Shown: positions 1-12,540 of the stretch, one piece after another
Position numbering within the stretch: the first letter of the stretch is position 1
How the letters are laid out: each line of letters starts with the position of its first letter
Source of the DNA: Bostrychus sinensis
Lineage: Eukaryota > Chordata > Actinopteri > Gobiiformes > Eleotridae
Length of the DNA: 64,000 nucleotides
Assembly: GCA_020698575.1 (NCBI GenBank)
Contig: CM036243.1
Location: 13,879,903-13,943,902 of the forward strand
Direction of reading: 5' to 3'
Notes under the pieces: model-generated
Databases searched by the model: none
What the model was told of the DNA's origin: nothing
The model's input: only the letters and a program-made list of their open reading frames with translations
Position numbers and translations under genes: made by a program

Positions 1-230
1 GGCGTCACAGCATTTATACTGTACTTTCAACCGTTTTCTATGTCAACGTGTGTGTTATGTTAAATAACCAGTAGGGGGCGATTGCTGACGGTTAAAGATT
101 TTACCAAGTTGAAAGAAAAAGAGCAACAGTAACAACAGACATGGCGGTGCTGACATTTTTAAAACCACATTTATTGAAAAAGAGCCAAGAAAATTCTGTG
201 AAAATAGTGGTGGTCTCTTCAGTCGTTGAA
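1..230. repeat. Dispersed repeat, copy 1 (partner at 11583-11815)
   Basis: This stretch matches 11583-11815 in the same orientation over its whole length by eye. Shared blocks include 'cagcatttatact', 'tgttatgttaaataac', 'aaagattttaccaag' and 'aaaaagagccaagaaaat'. The two copies differ by many substitutions and small indels, so they are old. No coding capacity is evident. The copy may continue to the left of the window. It holds a 13-base CTCF-core-like string at 68-80. Its class is not known to me; it may be the internal part of the LTR-like element that follows. Confidence 0.7.
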
Positions 231-900
231 AGTTGCTCTGACTCCTTTGAAAGTTCAGCCGTTTCTTCTGCTGTGACTGTTGAGCTGTGTTCACTAGTGT
301 CACCAACGGCTAAGGCATGTTCTGCTCCGTTCATCCATATCTGCAAGCTCTGGGGAAACAGACCAACATACGGACAGAATGAACGCAGACGACTCTAATG
401 TAGAGAATGAATGAGCCTGAAGACGAATAATTAAGACACGATTAGGAATCTTTCATCTGAGACGGCAGAAACTGTGCAATCCACACCCAGCTTCAGTTGT
501 GCAGTTGTAGATTGTAAAAAACTGTAATGAAGCTGTAACGTAAATTCAACCAGAAAGACTGATTTCTTTTTCCCTGTCTACACCTTATCACCTGTCTGTC
601 ACTGTCAGCCAATCACAGCCTGCCATCTGCCTCTCATCCAATCACCTCTCAAGCCATTCTCACATAAATACAGCAGCATGACTTAAAGGACCCCCCCAAC
701 TCCACCGCAGCAACAGAACCATCGTCATCCTCAGCGTCTCCTTCTCCTCTTCTTCACCACCACCAGTATCTAAGGATAAAATTCCCTTAACTAATCTCTC
801 AAACTCTCCCTCCATCCCATCGTTGACGTCTCTACCTGCTGGGACATAAGCGCCAAAGTTTTTCCTTCAATAAATCATTTGTTAAACTCTTTTGTCTGTG
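231..900 (+). repeat. LTR-like dispersed repeat segment (partner at 23360-23560)
   Basis: Positions about 608-830 match about 23365-23545: both contain 'ccaatcacagcctgccatct', a cytosine-rich tract, 'tcttcaccaccaccagt' and 'ggataaaattcccttaacta'. In this copy a CCAAT-like box is followed by a TATA-like 'cataaata' (662-669) and an AATAAA (869-874). That order (CCAAT, TATA, poly(A) signal) is what a retroelement LTR contains. I see no TG...CA ends, no primer-binding site and no gag/pol, so a solo LTR is only an inference. An ordinary dispersed repeat is equally possible. Confidence 0.45.
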
Positions 901-2680
901 TTTGTTTTAGGTCTCTACTGGTTGTATTGCATCTAGCATTGTTTCATTTTGAACTAGAAACATTTTATTTGACAGAAACATAATTTTGTGTTTTTCACAT
1001 CACCAAAGACCAAAGACGTTACCAAAGTAGTCCACCAAAGTCTGGCATTCTGTTTTGGGACATTTATAGCCACTTTTGCCAATAAAAACTTACTCACATG
1101 GATCTCAACTGGACCTCTTTAGAGGAACTGAAGCTTCTTTCTACTGCCTAGTCCTATACCAGAACATTGTGCTTTACTCTGCCCTGAACACTGAGGCCTA
1201 AATGTCCCTACATGTGCCTTTTAAACCCCAACTGTCCTGCTCACAAAGAATAGAGTACTCAAAAATATCTCTGCTCATCTATAGCCCTGCACACATCCCA
1301 TCAGGCCACGCTGCTCTCACTGTGACACGCTCTCACCCTACGCCTCCACCGCCTGCCACTGTCGTCCGCGTCCATCAGGAGTGACAAGGCTCGCTGCTGA
1401 CACCCCCCCTCCCCCCTTTTACCTCCCTCTCCCCCTCCTCAGGGTGTAACCGGCTCGGCGGACTGCGGCACACACGCCACCACGCAGGAGGGGGCAAATT
1501 ACCACACATCTTTTGTTGCTAAGTGCACGGGCGAGTGATGAACAGAGGCGGACTGTGGCAGACGCTAACTGCAGGGGTGTGAGGGGGGTGTGTGCACAAG
1601 GGGGGTAGAGAGAGGAGCTGGTGGTGAAAGGCTGGAGGACGGGGGCGAGGGGTGGGGGGATGAGCGGGAAGGATTCTGATTAAGGCCGAAAGACTGCCGG
1701 GTGCTGAGGTGGTGCTGATGGAGATAGAGAGAAAAAGAGAGAGGTGTGGGGGAAGGGGAAGCCAGAGGAACAATTTAACGAAGCTCTAAAGCCTGTGCGG
1801 CGGTGGAGAGAAGCCCAGAGAGCAGACAGAGAGGAGCAGACAGAGAGGAGCAGACAGAGAGGAGCAGAGCGGCCGGGCTCAGCGAGTGTTAACAGTCTTT
1901 TAGCCCTGCTCTGGCATCATCTGTGAGCGCTGCTGCTTTGTTTGTGATTCACCATTCAGAAAAATGTGAGCACGGATTACACTGGGCTTTTGAAAAATAA
2001 ATGGCACTCTCTGATTGTTCAGTTCTTACTCATTAAGCAGAAAAGTGCACTATTTTCAGTCAAAAATGTTTTTTTCCTAAAATATTTTTTTTTATCAAAA
2101 CCTATAAAACAATAATACAAAGTTGTTGTTTTTTTCCCAAAATTTTTCCATTGTAGTTATATTTTGCAAGCTTTACTACTTAGACCCTTCACCATCTGGA
2201 CTATCATATAAAATGATGTACACGTGATGATGAATGATGATCACGTGAATAAATGTGTAAAAGTAGCGCACACACATGGAAATAACACGAGGGCTTGTTA
2301 GATTAATCAAGGTGCGACCTTTTTCTAATTGTAACATATTCATGCTGAACTTCCAAGTGCCATTTAACTTTATTGGAGAGGGCATCCAAAAATCACGAGT
2401 GCGGGCTGAGGCAGAGGGAGCACCTGTGTCATTGTTGTGCCTGTTGCCTGGCAACAACATTCTTCACGGTGCAGCGGCGGAAGACACGCATGAAGAAAGA
2501 GCGGCTTTGAAAACAGAATTCCATATTTTACCGAGGGTTTTTGAAGGTGGCATTTCTGGTCAGAAACCATCATCTCTGTGTAGACCTCAAAAAAGCTGCT
2601 GTTGACAATGAAATAAAGTTAAATTCGCTGTGAAACCTGGCCACAATCTGTTTGTGTGGGCATTTAGGGCACACTTCTGC
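901..2680. other. No gene seen; C-rich and purine-rich low-complexity tracts
   Basis: Unique-looking sequence without a supportable gene. It includes a cytosine-rich tract near 1400-1440, a purine-rich block at about 1600-1760 and a short tandem 15-mer at 1816-1868. Open frames here are short and biased by the low complexity. Confidence 0.5.
1816..1868. repeat. Short tandem repeat, 15-bp unit
   Basis: About 3.5 copies of a 15-base unit, 'gagcagacagagagg', nearly identical copy to copy. Confidence 0.85.
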
Positions 2681-5337
2681 ACTGTGTTGACTTATTCTGT
2701 AGTAAAGTGTAAAACCACTGGGGGAAAAAAATCATGAATATATACTGAACGGTGTAAGAAAGTGAATAAATGAATGAATATATTCTGAGCTGCGATGTTA
2801 CAGTCATGTTCACTACAACATAGTAGCAGCAAATATTCCTTAAAAAAAAAAAAAAAAAATTGGTGCGTAGCTAAAGAACTCATTTTGAACATTTGTAGTG
2901 GTGTTGTGTCGACAGATTTGGTAACCAAAAAACTAAAAAAATCAATTAAAGAAATATCCATGTTGGTGCATGTTCTCCAGTTGATCATCAATGAAAATGT
3001 TTAAAAGAAGGCATCTGGACTAAGTTTGATCTGTAGAAGACAATCTGCCCCTCACCCAAAAGACAATCTGTTCCTAAAATTAAACTCAACTTATTCCCTT
3101 TCAACAACCAAAACTAAAAATGCTAGGCCTAATAGTGTTTCACAGTTTGCATGCTAAAGGGACAGGTGCCCTTCAAAACAACTACTATACAATAAATGTA
3201 TTGTGGTCTACGTGCAACCAACCACGAAGAACTTACCAACAAATCACAGCAACAATTAGCCTTGAGAGTAATTTTGGTTGTCCAGTTCTAGACAACTTTC
3301 TCAACAGCTTCCAATTGCTTCTTGTTAACAATAGTTTAAACAATTGTTGCTGCTTTCTTGCTTTTTCAGTTTGTGATGCAGGTGGCGAGGTACTCCATTC
3401 ATTAAATTACTCCTCCTATTTCAGATCCACTGGCACCTTCACCCAGGGGTCAGATTACCATCATTCTCTTCCTGCTGCCTATGCACTAAATACGGATTTG
3501 TGAGATTTATTCAATTTAATCCTTAGAGACACTGCTATTTTTTTTTTTAGCATTTGTGTTTTTGTGCCACTACCCAGAAAGGTGCAGTAACAGAATTAGG
3601 AAAAGTCTTATACTTAGAAGCCTTAATGAGCAACTTATCACATTTTTGCATTTTGAAGGACTTTTCTTTTTGCCATATATTACTTAAGGGTGACATGTGA
3701 GGGATAGTGGTGTTGGCGAGGCTCTAAATCAAGTTGATGAGGCTATGACTCACGTTCAGTCCACCTCGAAATGTCACTGGTGGCTTTACGCAGCTCACTG
3801 TGACTAGAGCAGTCTAGACACACACACGTAGACACAGGCACGCACTTATCAGTATATGTGCTTATTTATGATTTCAGCTAGATATAATGAAGGCTGTAAA
3901 GCATAAAATTAAACCATGTAAACAAAATGACGTTTGAACAATGTGGCAGCTGTAATTATGATCATGCTGACCTTCTCTGGCGTTGTCTGTTGAGCTCCAT
4001 TTAAGGCTTTGGTGTCCTGAGGATTGGCTGAGTTTCCCACACTGTTTGAAACCATTTAGGAAAAATGAAAATTATATGCATAACCCTCAAACACATTTAT
4101 GCTTAAGTTTCTTCAAAACATAAAACTGATCCAAAAAGACTTTTTAATGCCACTTAGAATGACATTTAATGCCAGGATCACCGACAAAAGAAGAATAATC
4201 TGTATTAATTTTACACAAATTAAATATTTGCACTACTCTGAAACTCAAGGGTTTTATTTTAAAAGCCTAATACACAGGAAATAAAAGTTTTGTGTTAAAA
4301 AAAAATCTTAGAGCTGAATAACACATTTCAATGTTTTTGTTACATTATGCAGCCTATATAAACACCAGACCTGTAGCAAAAGTTTTGGGAGACTTACAAC
4401 CTAAAGGCACATTCGAGTGGGTGACTTTAAACATTTTTAGACCATGTACGATAGAATTTAATGCCTAAGTCCAACTTGCAAATAAGACTTCTCTATAACT
4501 AGTTATGATGCATTACTTTAAAATATTCTGTATTTTTTGACAAGGACAAGCTTCTGGTTTGGACTGAACAGGAATGTGACTTCTCACTGCTCAACGATTT
4601 GTCTGATTAATTTGATAAATGTTAATAATGTGATAAAAGTTTGCATATATTTACTGATTTATAGAATACCAGTAACACAGTAACCTGTAACAGTAACCTG
4701 CTAATAAGATTTAATACTTTTAAGGCCTTGATTTTGACCACATCAAATTTGATACCTTTTTAATGCTTTTAAGACTTTGGGGCTGCCTTAAATTTGCTAC
4801 CATAAAGGACACTGTCAATGATTTGAACAAAATGTGTTTGGAGCAGTACTTCCGGTCTGGTCTGACTGTGGGACCCCTTTTTGTCCCTGATCCCACTGTT
4901 TTACAAAACCAATGTTATTTTACTTCTAATCGCATACTCAGAAATCTGATTGAACTATTTCATGTAACTAAAACAATATTTAAAAATGTGGTCCCTACCC
5001 ACCAACTGAGAATTACTTGTTTAGAGCTAGTATTAATTTAGAGTTAAGTCAAGGCAATTTCAGTTATCGCCGCTCCTTGAAACATCCCGCAGCTTTGCCA
5101 ATATTTCTGTCTTTCATTTTGCGTCCCTTTTCTGTACATGTGTTTATGTTCTTTGTGCTGTTTCACTCTGGAAGCAGACATAGACAGTGGTGGAATCAAA
5201 AGATAAAACACTATTGATTCAAAATAGAAAATCATGTAAAACAACAGAAAAAGGGAGCATCCTTTAACTCAAGTCTCTTCTATGCAAGCATGTGATTGGT
5301 CAAATGGGCTGACCATTCATTAGGGACTCCACTGACA
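2681..5337. other. No gene seen; AT-rich sequence
   Basis: AT-rich sequence with an 18-base A run at 2842-2859. An open frame at 3120-3503 has no recognisable domain and no splice or promoter context, and was not accepted as a gene. Confidence 0.5.
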
Positions 5338-5422
5338 GAGTTTGCAAGATAGACAGCCTGAGGATCAATCTTTCAGCCTCCTCGCTGGAAAGCAAGAGAA
5401 CTGACCGATCTGCCACTGTGCC
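5338..5422 (-). repeat. tRNA-like SINE head (minus strand), degenerate
   Basis: Read on the - strand, the segment has an A-box-like 'agtggcagatcgg', a possible anticodon stem CTTGC/GCGAG, and a B-box-like 'agattgatcct'. The spacing is as expected for a tRNA-derived promoter. The overall layout resembles the tRNA-related head of common fish SINEs, as does the head at 13258-13340. The body and tail are not clear. A decayed tRNA pseudogene is the alternative. Confidence 0.45.
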
Positions 5423-7176
5423 CCCCAGGGCTGAACATTCTCATGTAATGAAAATGTTGATGATAAAGCCTCTAGATGACAGCTTCACATTTTTTTTTAC
5501 AGAAACAAAACATATCCTATTTTTAAAAGGGTTATTTAGATTATTTTTTCCTAAACAGTTGAATATATTGCTTATAGATAAATGCCCTTGTGTACCTGAT
5601 TCAGTGCAACTGCAGTCTTAGGAAAAGAAAGTTAAAGTTAATGGTTGCAACTGCGATAGGTAGCCTGAAGTGCCAGTCGGACTTATTGCCTGCTCTCAAG
5701 ACTGCAGCTACTCTGAACAGATTCTAACACAGGTAATAGTCTTTCTGTCCATGAGTAACCTGTGCAACACTGCTTCCAGGAGATACCCTTCAAGGAAGTG
5801 AGGAAGATGTCTTGTCTAAAGTCAACAGCAGACCAAAGATTATGAGGAGCTCCCTTTACTCCCAAAATATCAATAATTTTTCCAATCAATTTAGAGGTTT
5901 TGACAAAACCCCCAAAAAGCTATCTCTGACTAAGATTCTGTCAGTGCCCTTTATACTACTGTATTAAGAACTAACAACAAAAGTTAGATCCAAAGACCTT
6001 TTATGTGTTGGACCATACCTCTGTCAGTAGTACTAATGTGAGTGAGGTCTTTTAAATACAGACAAGAAAACTAAAATGTCAAATGGTCCTATAATTGACC
6101 TCTGAGGGACGCCACATGTTGCAGTGGGCATATTGGCTTTCTGGACGTTTTTGTCTCTAAATACAGACAAAAAGAAAAGAAAAGAAAAAAAAAAGAAAAC
6201 TTCAGTGAATAATATTTGTTTACTATACAAAGGATAAAAAAAATTAAAAATATATAATGATGTGGAATTTTGACGTGTATTTATTCTTTTTATAAAGTTA
6301 GTTGGTAACTTTATAATGACCACATACTAAAACCATTACAATAGCATTTTTGATACAAAATATGAGAATACTGAATCCAAAATGACAAAGAAATGTGTTT
6401 TTATCATTTTAAATAGCAAGCGTCGACATATAGCATATTTCCCAACTGTTCCTACATATGGCCACATGAATGTAACTGTTTTTTTTACAAGCTGATTATT
6501 TAAAGTGATCAATGACAAATTGCTGCATCTGGTTCTAACACCTCTTCACTGAGTAAAATGCATTGCTGAAGTCTGTTCCACGGGATTTTAAGTCATGTAA
6601 TTCCTACTGAGTGAATTCCAGACGGACCCTGAGGTCAAGGGCTTCTCTCAGTAACCACTACTGTATTGTGGGAGAAATCAACATAAGACTTGAGCCGGTC
6701 TCTCATAGTGAGAGAAGTGTTTTGTTGCAGTTCTTTCGGTCCTTGAGTTATTCATGCACCTGATCCATGGATGTGGTCTCCTTGTTCAAGTCTCCCTTCG
6801 CCTCTGATGGTATTGAACTATCCAGCACTCATGCACTCTGCCACATTCATACTCAAACTGCAATGATAAATGTGAAAAATTAGTCAATTATTTTTCTTTC
6901 AGTTATAATTTCTCTGCATAGCATCCTATAAAGAAGTACTGTATTTGAAGCAGACTCAGAACTAAACTCGCATTCACCAAACCGTGAGTGAGGACCCAAA
7001 AGTAGACTGTGGTCTCTTTTATTTGCGTCACCATGAAATGTCCTATATAAGTAGTAAGAAAATTGGAGATTTGTGTGAAGTGACAATGTACCACCCCACG
7101 TCAGTACATTAGAATACTGTGAAATTCAGTAGTCCAATTCAAAAAGTGGTTATCTTACTAATGGTTTAGATTTATA
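5423..7176. other. No gene seen; AT-rich sequence
   Basis: No coding, RNA or clear repeat signal apart from short A/T-rich tracts (for example near 6170-6260). Confidence 0.5.
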
Positions 7177-7654
7177 TAAAGGGGTATATTATGCTTTTAT
7201 TCATATTTTTTAAATCAATCTTGGTCATCTCTAGAACCTTTAAAAACAGGCAGGGCAGCAGTGTCCAGGAGAGTGCAGAGTATTAACATCTCTTGATCAC
7301 AAACAGAAAAAAAAAGTGTTTCCTTAAACTTTTTGTATGATGCTACTTCACTACAAAATGAAAAATATATGAGGAATCATTGGAAACTGAGCTGTACATT
7401 GTTTTTTAGATACATGAATGACTGGATGTGGGCTGGTTGATTGGTCAGTGCTTCCTGGAGTGGGTGGGGTTTCATGAATGAGGTGGAAGTTCATGCAACC
7501 GAGTGTTCTGAGGTTTCAGAACGGCCTTGCCAGAGAACAGAGGATTACTTAAACAAGCGTGATTGAAGCAAAACACAACTCCAGGTATGTTTTGATGAGG
7601 GAACATTATACCTCAGAAGAAAGTTGATTTAGCATAATAGAGCCCTTTTAAATT
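7177..7654 (-). mobile_element. TIR repeat family A, copy 1 (minus orientation)
   Basis: Begins with 'aaaggggtatattatgc' and ends with 'gcataatagagcccttttaaa', so its ends are imperfect inverted repeats. The interior contains 'ttgattggtcagtgcttcct' followed by a segment ending 'aggattacttaaac'. The same modules occur in reverse orientation at 28966-29588 and 46681-47238, and partially at 41921-42133. About 480 bp with no open frame. It looks like a non-autonomous DNA transposon (MITE-like). The superfamily is not assigned because a target-site duplication could not be fixed by eye. Confidence 0.75.
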
Positions 7655-7969
7655 TCTATATAAGCCCAAAGATAAAATACATTACATACAACACAGTGCA
7701 GAATTAACAAAAATATTCATTCCTACATTATTCACGATTGAGTTGAATTTTGCAACCAAAAAAGTTACCATTTTTATTAACTCATATACTTGCCTTCAAA
7801 CACTAACCACTATATTTTTGGTCTTAAATATTACACAGTATCCAGATGTGCAATGCCCAAATATAGTAAACATTACTGTAACACTAGTTTTATTTCCGAC
7901 CCACTAAGAATGACACACTCCAGTGACAGTTTGTGTTGACTCTCAATGCACCTATCCTTGTTTATGCCG
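7655..7969. other. No feature seen between two repeats
   Basis: AT-rich unique sequence separating the family A copy from the hairpin-rich element. Nothing supportable found. Confidence 0.5.
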
Positions 7970-8019
7970 TTATTAGGCCCGAGCCCCAAGGGTGGCGCAG
8001 GGCCTATTGTGTCTGCACA

Positions 8020-8061
8020 GCAGTGCGCGAAGCGCACTGCCCAAAAGTGCGCGAAGCGCAC
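8020..8061. repeat. Two adjacent perfect hairpins around GAA loops
   Basis: GCAGTGCGC-GAA-GCGCACTGC (8020-8040) and GTGCGC-GAA-GCGCAC (8047-8061) share the loop and the inner stem. A third, weaker version built on 'cgaagcg' follows at 8068-8084. This looks like amplification of one hairpin motif. Confidence 0.95.
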
Positions 8062-8201
8062 AAAAACAAAGCACGAAGCGCTTTGCCATGTACACACTCA
8101 TGGCAACAAGTACTACACAAACAAATACCTCAGGTATGGAAGCCACATACTTGTTTTCGCTCAGAATCAATGGAAGTCAGTGGGTGAAGCCCATTCGTAG
8201 G

Positions 8202-8259
8202 TCAATGACGAACGCGTAAGCTCGTCATTGAGGTCCCCCACGGTCACGTGGGGGACCTC
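8202..8259. repeat. Two consecutive hairpins with 10-bp and 13-bp perfect arms
   Basis: TCAATGACGA at 8202-8211 pairs with its reverse complement at 8222-8231. GAGGTCCCCCACG at 8230-8242 pairs with 8247-8259 across a 4-base loop, GTCA. The two structures overlap by two bases, so their full-length forms compete at that point. Confidence 0.95.
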
Positions 8260-8340
8260 GAGAGCTTTCCGAAAATATATAATTTATGGGTATAATGTAA
8301 ACGGATATATTGTTTTCGCTAAAATTATTATTATTTTTAT

Positions 8341-8367
8341 ATTCTTCTTCTTCTTCTTCTTCTTCTT
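8341..8367. repeat. (TTC)n microsatellite
   Basis: About eight to nine TTC units, followed by a T-rich tail. Confidence 0.9.
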
Positions 8368-9539
8368 TCTTTTTTATTTTTCTTCTGCTCTTTGAGCGCT
8401 AATTTGACCCCCTGAACATTTATGAAAACTCACCAAATTTTGCTCAAAATTCAGGTTTGCTGAAAAATTTTGTTTTATTTAGGCGCCATATTTAACAATA
8501 CAAAAGTGGCGCGATAGCGCCACCTACAAAATTGCAAATACATTGCGCCAATGGGAGTCGGCCGAACATAAAGTTTGTCGCAGACCCACCAAATTCAATA
8601 CACACATTGCTGACATGGAGCCAAACAAAAAATATTATTATGGCCACGCCCCCTGACAAACCAGAAGTCGGTAATCTTGGATTGAAATCTGCGAAGTGCT
8701 GAGTCAGCAATTTTGCACGCGTCATACTTTTTCTATCTCCTCCTTGGGCGTTTAACGAAATGACCTCAAAATTGCTCTACATCATCTACAGAAGTGGGGC
8801 ATTAAAAGTTATCCAAATTCTTCGCAAAAGTTTTACGGTTTTTGTGCGGCGCAGCCGCAAACTTTACAATTTTTTTTTTCGAATTCTCCGTACTTGCATT
8901 TTGCTACAATTCGCACATATTAACTCCGATTTGCCTCAAATTTGAAACACTCATAAACCCTCCAACCCTAAACCCATTAAATAAAAAAGAATGAAATTTG
9001 GCACAATAGCGCCCCCTACAGAATGAGACAAATATTTATATGGTCAGTAAAAAATTTAGTTTTTCCAAATTTGACGAAACTTGGCAGAAAAATACTTTAT
9101 GTGACGCCGATCACAAAAGCCAATGAGACCCATGTCATATTTTATACTGTGTTGTCATGGCGATGACTGAAACCTGCCATTTTATTCCAATGGGACTGAA
9201 ACAAAAATCTGTATGGACAAAAAAAATTATACTTCAACAAAAATTTGTCAAATTTGGCACAAATATTCTTTATGTCATCCTGATCAAAAATTCCATTGGT
9301 ACCCAAGTCGTATTTGATTCAGTGTTGTCATGGCGATGGTCGAATTCTGCCATTTTATTCCAATGGGAATTACATTCAATGCAGTTCTATGGAGTATTAG
9401 GACGCTTTTGGCAGTTTTTTTTATCAAAAGGTACCAACAAAAAATTTGGCAAAATGGTTTCTCCTCTGCCCCAGCTCCGGTTGCGGCCGGCGAGGGCCTA
9501 TCAATGCCGCTTGCGGCTTTAATTATTTTTATGTTCTGT

Positions 9540-9850
9540 CTCTTAACATGCTGCAACCGTCCCAGGGCACCACTAGTCGAGGAGCGTGGCGAGCCGTATC
9601 TGGGCACCCTCTTGCTAATTGAGCGCACCGCCAGACCCCAAGGTCTGCCTGGCTGACACTTTCTTAATCCACGGCTGTTTAACGCTGGCTCTGCTTGAGT
9701 AATTAAGCAGATAATCTTCAATTAAACCGAGTTCGACCCCCACGAGCCCACAGCCGTGTCCTAAGACAGATGGCTGTTGGTGCACATAGCTCCTCTTCCT
9801 GAGATAAATGGTCCACTCCCCTGCCATGCTGCCCTGCGCTGGCGTACTTT
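9540..9850. promoter_or_regulatory. Candidate conserved non-coding element
   Basis: Directly after the hairpin-rich repeat the composition changes to a balanced, non-repetitive, motif-rich block. It contains a homeodomain-like 'agtaattaag' (about 9698-9707), 'cagataat' and 'tcaattaaa', and several short GC-rich words. It is not open as a coding exon in a convincing frame. This is the texture of vertebrate enhancers in gene deserts. Conservation could not be tested here, so this is an inference from composition only. Confidence 0.35.
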
Positions 9851-11574
9851 ATGGCAACTATGTGTATGATCGTTTTTTACCACTGGATGCATGACACATA
9901 TTTGGCTGTGTTTGTAATGTACAGTTTATACAATAATCCATTTTAATATTTAGCTTGTGTTTAAAAGGTAATCCTGTATTGGCAATGAACATTAAATGTG
10001 ATAAACAGGAATGAGTCGTTGAGCTTGACCTTAATTATATGAAGCTTATTAAATGGGATAATAAAGCTGTGATGTCATGCAAATATTTCTGCCATGAGAG
10101 ATTCCTACATACCTTGTACATAACTTGCTGAATGGAGACAGTGAAATATACTCAGCAACATTTTTTGGATGACTATTTTGTACTGGTGTACTGAGCCACT
10201 TGAGGAACTGTTGGTGAACAGCAGACAGACGATCTTGGGATTAGGATTTCTGTTTGTCTGTTGAGCAAATGAAATGATGCATTGTTAGAAAGTGTCCTCA
10301 AAGAGAGTGAATTGTTTTGAGGAATTAGATAGTGTTTTAGTTAAAACCACACAAACTGAGACATACTGTATATCAAGACTGAGACAAGACTCAAAGTTGT
10401 AGGGCTCAAGGCCAGGTCAAGCAAGACTATGGCAGGGTAAGACAATTTATAAATGCCAGACACTATTAAAAAAAAAAGAAACAATTGTGGTCTTGGACAG
10501 TTTTAGTTTAAAATCTCAAGACCTCTTCAAGACCAATTCAAAATCAAAGAACAAACCATCATCATGTTACAGATGGACATACACAGTTTCCAAATTTACA
10601 AGCTCAACTTAAATTGGAACTCAGTAACTCTGCTTATTTCTTCGCTCATTTTCCTTTATAGACCGCCCCCTACATTTCGGAATAAAGCACTATTGTAAAT
10701 ACTCCATTTGACTACTATTGTGATACCTCGCTTGGGCTTACTTTTGTTTTCTCCTCCTCGTATTAGTACAAAGTTTTTTCTGACATTTGGCCGCTTTGCC
10801 ACAACAAAAATCAAGAAATAAAGCCATTCCTGCCCCCTTTCTCATGAGACCCAAGACTTCTGTGACACCAGGTCGGAGGCACTCACTGTTGCAAGAGTCA
10901 CTTTAGGCCCAGAGACACCAGGGGGAGATGAAAGGTGCTATCCCACAACAACTCATTTAATCATCACACAAACTCCAAAACAGTTTATTTAAGGTAAAAA
11001 AGTTAGTGAGTACTGCTTAAAATTAATCTTGTACTGCTCGGGATTGTGATTATTTCCAGTAATAATAGTGTGGCAGTACAGTTATGAGCATGTTCAATGT
11101 TTGACAACAAAGTGCTTGTCATTCTACTAAAGAAATGCAGTTCTATATTGACACAGGATAAGAAGATGTCTCTCACAGGTAATTTAACCAATTCAATCGG
11201 TTATTCCTAATACATGTCCTTTGCAAATGCTTTGGAAGGTTTACTAATATACTGTAATAACATCTCAGCTCGCCAACAGAAATTCATGTTACCACTTTGT
11301 TTGCAACAATGTGGGCAAAATTGTGTGCAGTTTCGATTGGATGTGTGCTACAGTTTGTTTCTTGTTATTCCAAAATAAATGATTTCATTTATTCATCATC
11401 TTTCATTTATGGGTGGGTAGCTGGGGCCTACCCCAGCAACTATGGGCCTTAGGCAGGGAGGGTACGCCCTTATGAGTGACCAGTTAGTCGCACAACTGAC
11501 ACACATACACTGAGCACAACCACTCCTTAAGGCTCATTTATTCTTCCATTTTGTATGTATATTGACCCGTTCGT
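9851..11574. other. No gene seen; a 'tcaagac'-rich segment
   Basis: Mostly unique AT-rich sequence. At about 10370-10540 the words 'caagac' and 'tcaagac' recur, which is typical of a diverged dispersed repeat but too weak to delimit. Confidence 0.4.
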
Positions 11575-11830
11575 TCCAAGCTTTATCATCACAGCATTTA
11601 TACTCCCAACCGTTTTTTTATTTTTTTTATCTCAACATGTGTTATGTTAAATAACTAGCAGGGCGCCTTTGGCGACCCGTCAAAGATTTTACCAAGATGG
11701 AAGAAAAAGTGCAACAACAATAATAAACATAGTGGCGCTGACATTTGTATTGTGTTCAAAAAGAGCCAAGAAAATGAGCTGAAAATAGTGGCAGTCTGTT
11801 CAGTCATGATTATAAGAAACAAGGCCAGCT
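11575..11830. repeat. Dispersed repeat, copy 2 (partner of 1-230)
   Basis: Same orientation as 1-230 and alignable throughout ('cagcatttatact', 'tgttatgttaaataact', 'aaagattttaccaag', 'gtggcgctgacattt', 'agagccaagaaaat'). Copy 2 has a T-rich insertion near 11615-11630. No coding signal. Confidence 0.7.
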
Positions 11831-12290
11831 CCTGACATAAACAGTATGCAGTTGTTTAGGTCCACAACCACTAGGGGGGCCATATGATCAGAAAGGCATT
11901 ATATTTACACACCAATTTCATTTTCAATTACTAGTGGCATTTGTGAAGTTCATATTGATTTGCAACTTACAATATTAAAACTATGTCATATTAAAGACTC
12001 AAATGGGCCCTATAAGAAAATTTAGGAGTGGTGCTGAAGAATGGAAAAAAAGAAAATTGGAGCTCGAAAAAAGAGCGCAGGACAAAGATAATTTTTTATT
12101 TTTTGTTTGTGATTTATTCTTTATTTTGCACTCCTTTAATTATTCCTATTTATTCTACAAAGTTATTTATTTATTGGTTTATTTGCTACAATAGACCTTG
12201 TTCAAATAAAGTAAGACATTTGTGATTTCATTTTTTATCTTTATTATATTATATACTATATATTGATATAGATATATTGAATATCCATAC
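11831..12290. other. No gene seen; AT-rich
   Basis: AT-rich sequence with short open frames of no recognisable content. Confidence 0.4.
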
Positions 12291-12540
12291 TCTGTCAGAC
12301 TATATACTGTACATATTTATTATAGTTTATTTAATTGCTCTTATTCTAATTTAGTTTATTTAGCTCTGCTTGTAGTTTAGTTTTTTAGTTAATTATCTTT
12401 GGCCAGACTGGTCTCTGATACACTTTGTCCTCTTGTGTGATACCACTGTGTGCTACTGCTAACTGTACTTATGCTGTTGCAACAATGCAATTTCCCCACT
12501 GAGGGACTAATAAAGGTTTTCTTATTCTTACTGTTAATAT
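12291..12540 (+). repeat. 3' end of a retroelement-like repeat
   Basis: The stretch ends with 'caatttccccactgaggga', 'ctaataaagg' and a short repeat of 'cttatt'. That arrangement (AATAAA within the terminal 20 bases, then a short simple tail) is common at the 3' end of fish retroelements. The 5' limit is unclear and nothing coding survives. Confidence 0.4.

Larger units (their letters stand above)
7970..9530. mobile_element. Hairpin-rich dispersed element (~1.5 kb), non-coding
   Basis: The block starts near 'ttattaggcccgagccccaa' and ends near 'gcttgcggctttaatt'. Its first 300 bp are packed with short perfect inverted repeats. A (TTC)n tract follows at 8341-8367, then several paragraphs of diverged internal repeats built on 'accaaattttg', 'atagcgccccctaca' and 'gttgtcatggcgatg' (the last occurs at about 9152 and 9327). 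I recall elements with these end sequences as abundant in teleost genomes, but I cannot name the superfamily. No transposase-like frame is present. Open frames inside it are incidental. Confidence 0.7.

Noticed and set aside
68..80. CTCF-core match in the first repeat
   Set aside because: Lies in a dispersed repeat and its partner copy at 11650 does not preserve it; kept only as a remark.
3120..3503. 127-codon open frame
   Set aside because: No recognisable domain, no splice or promoter context, and AT-rich flanks; probably chance.
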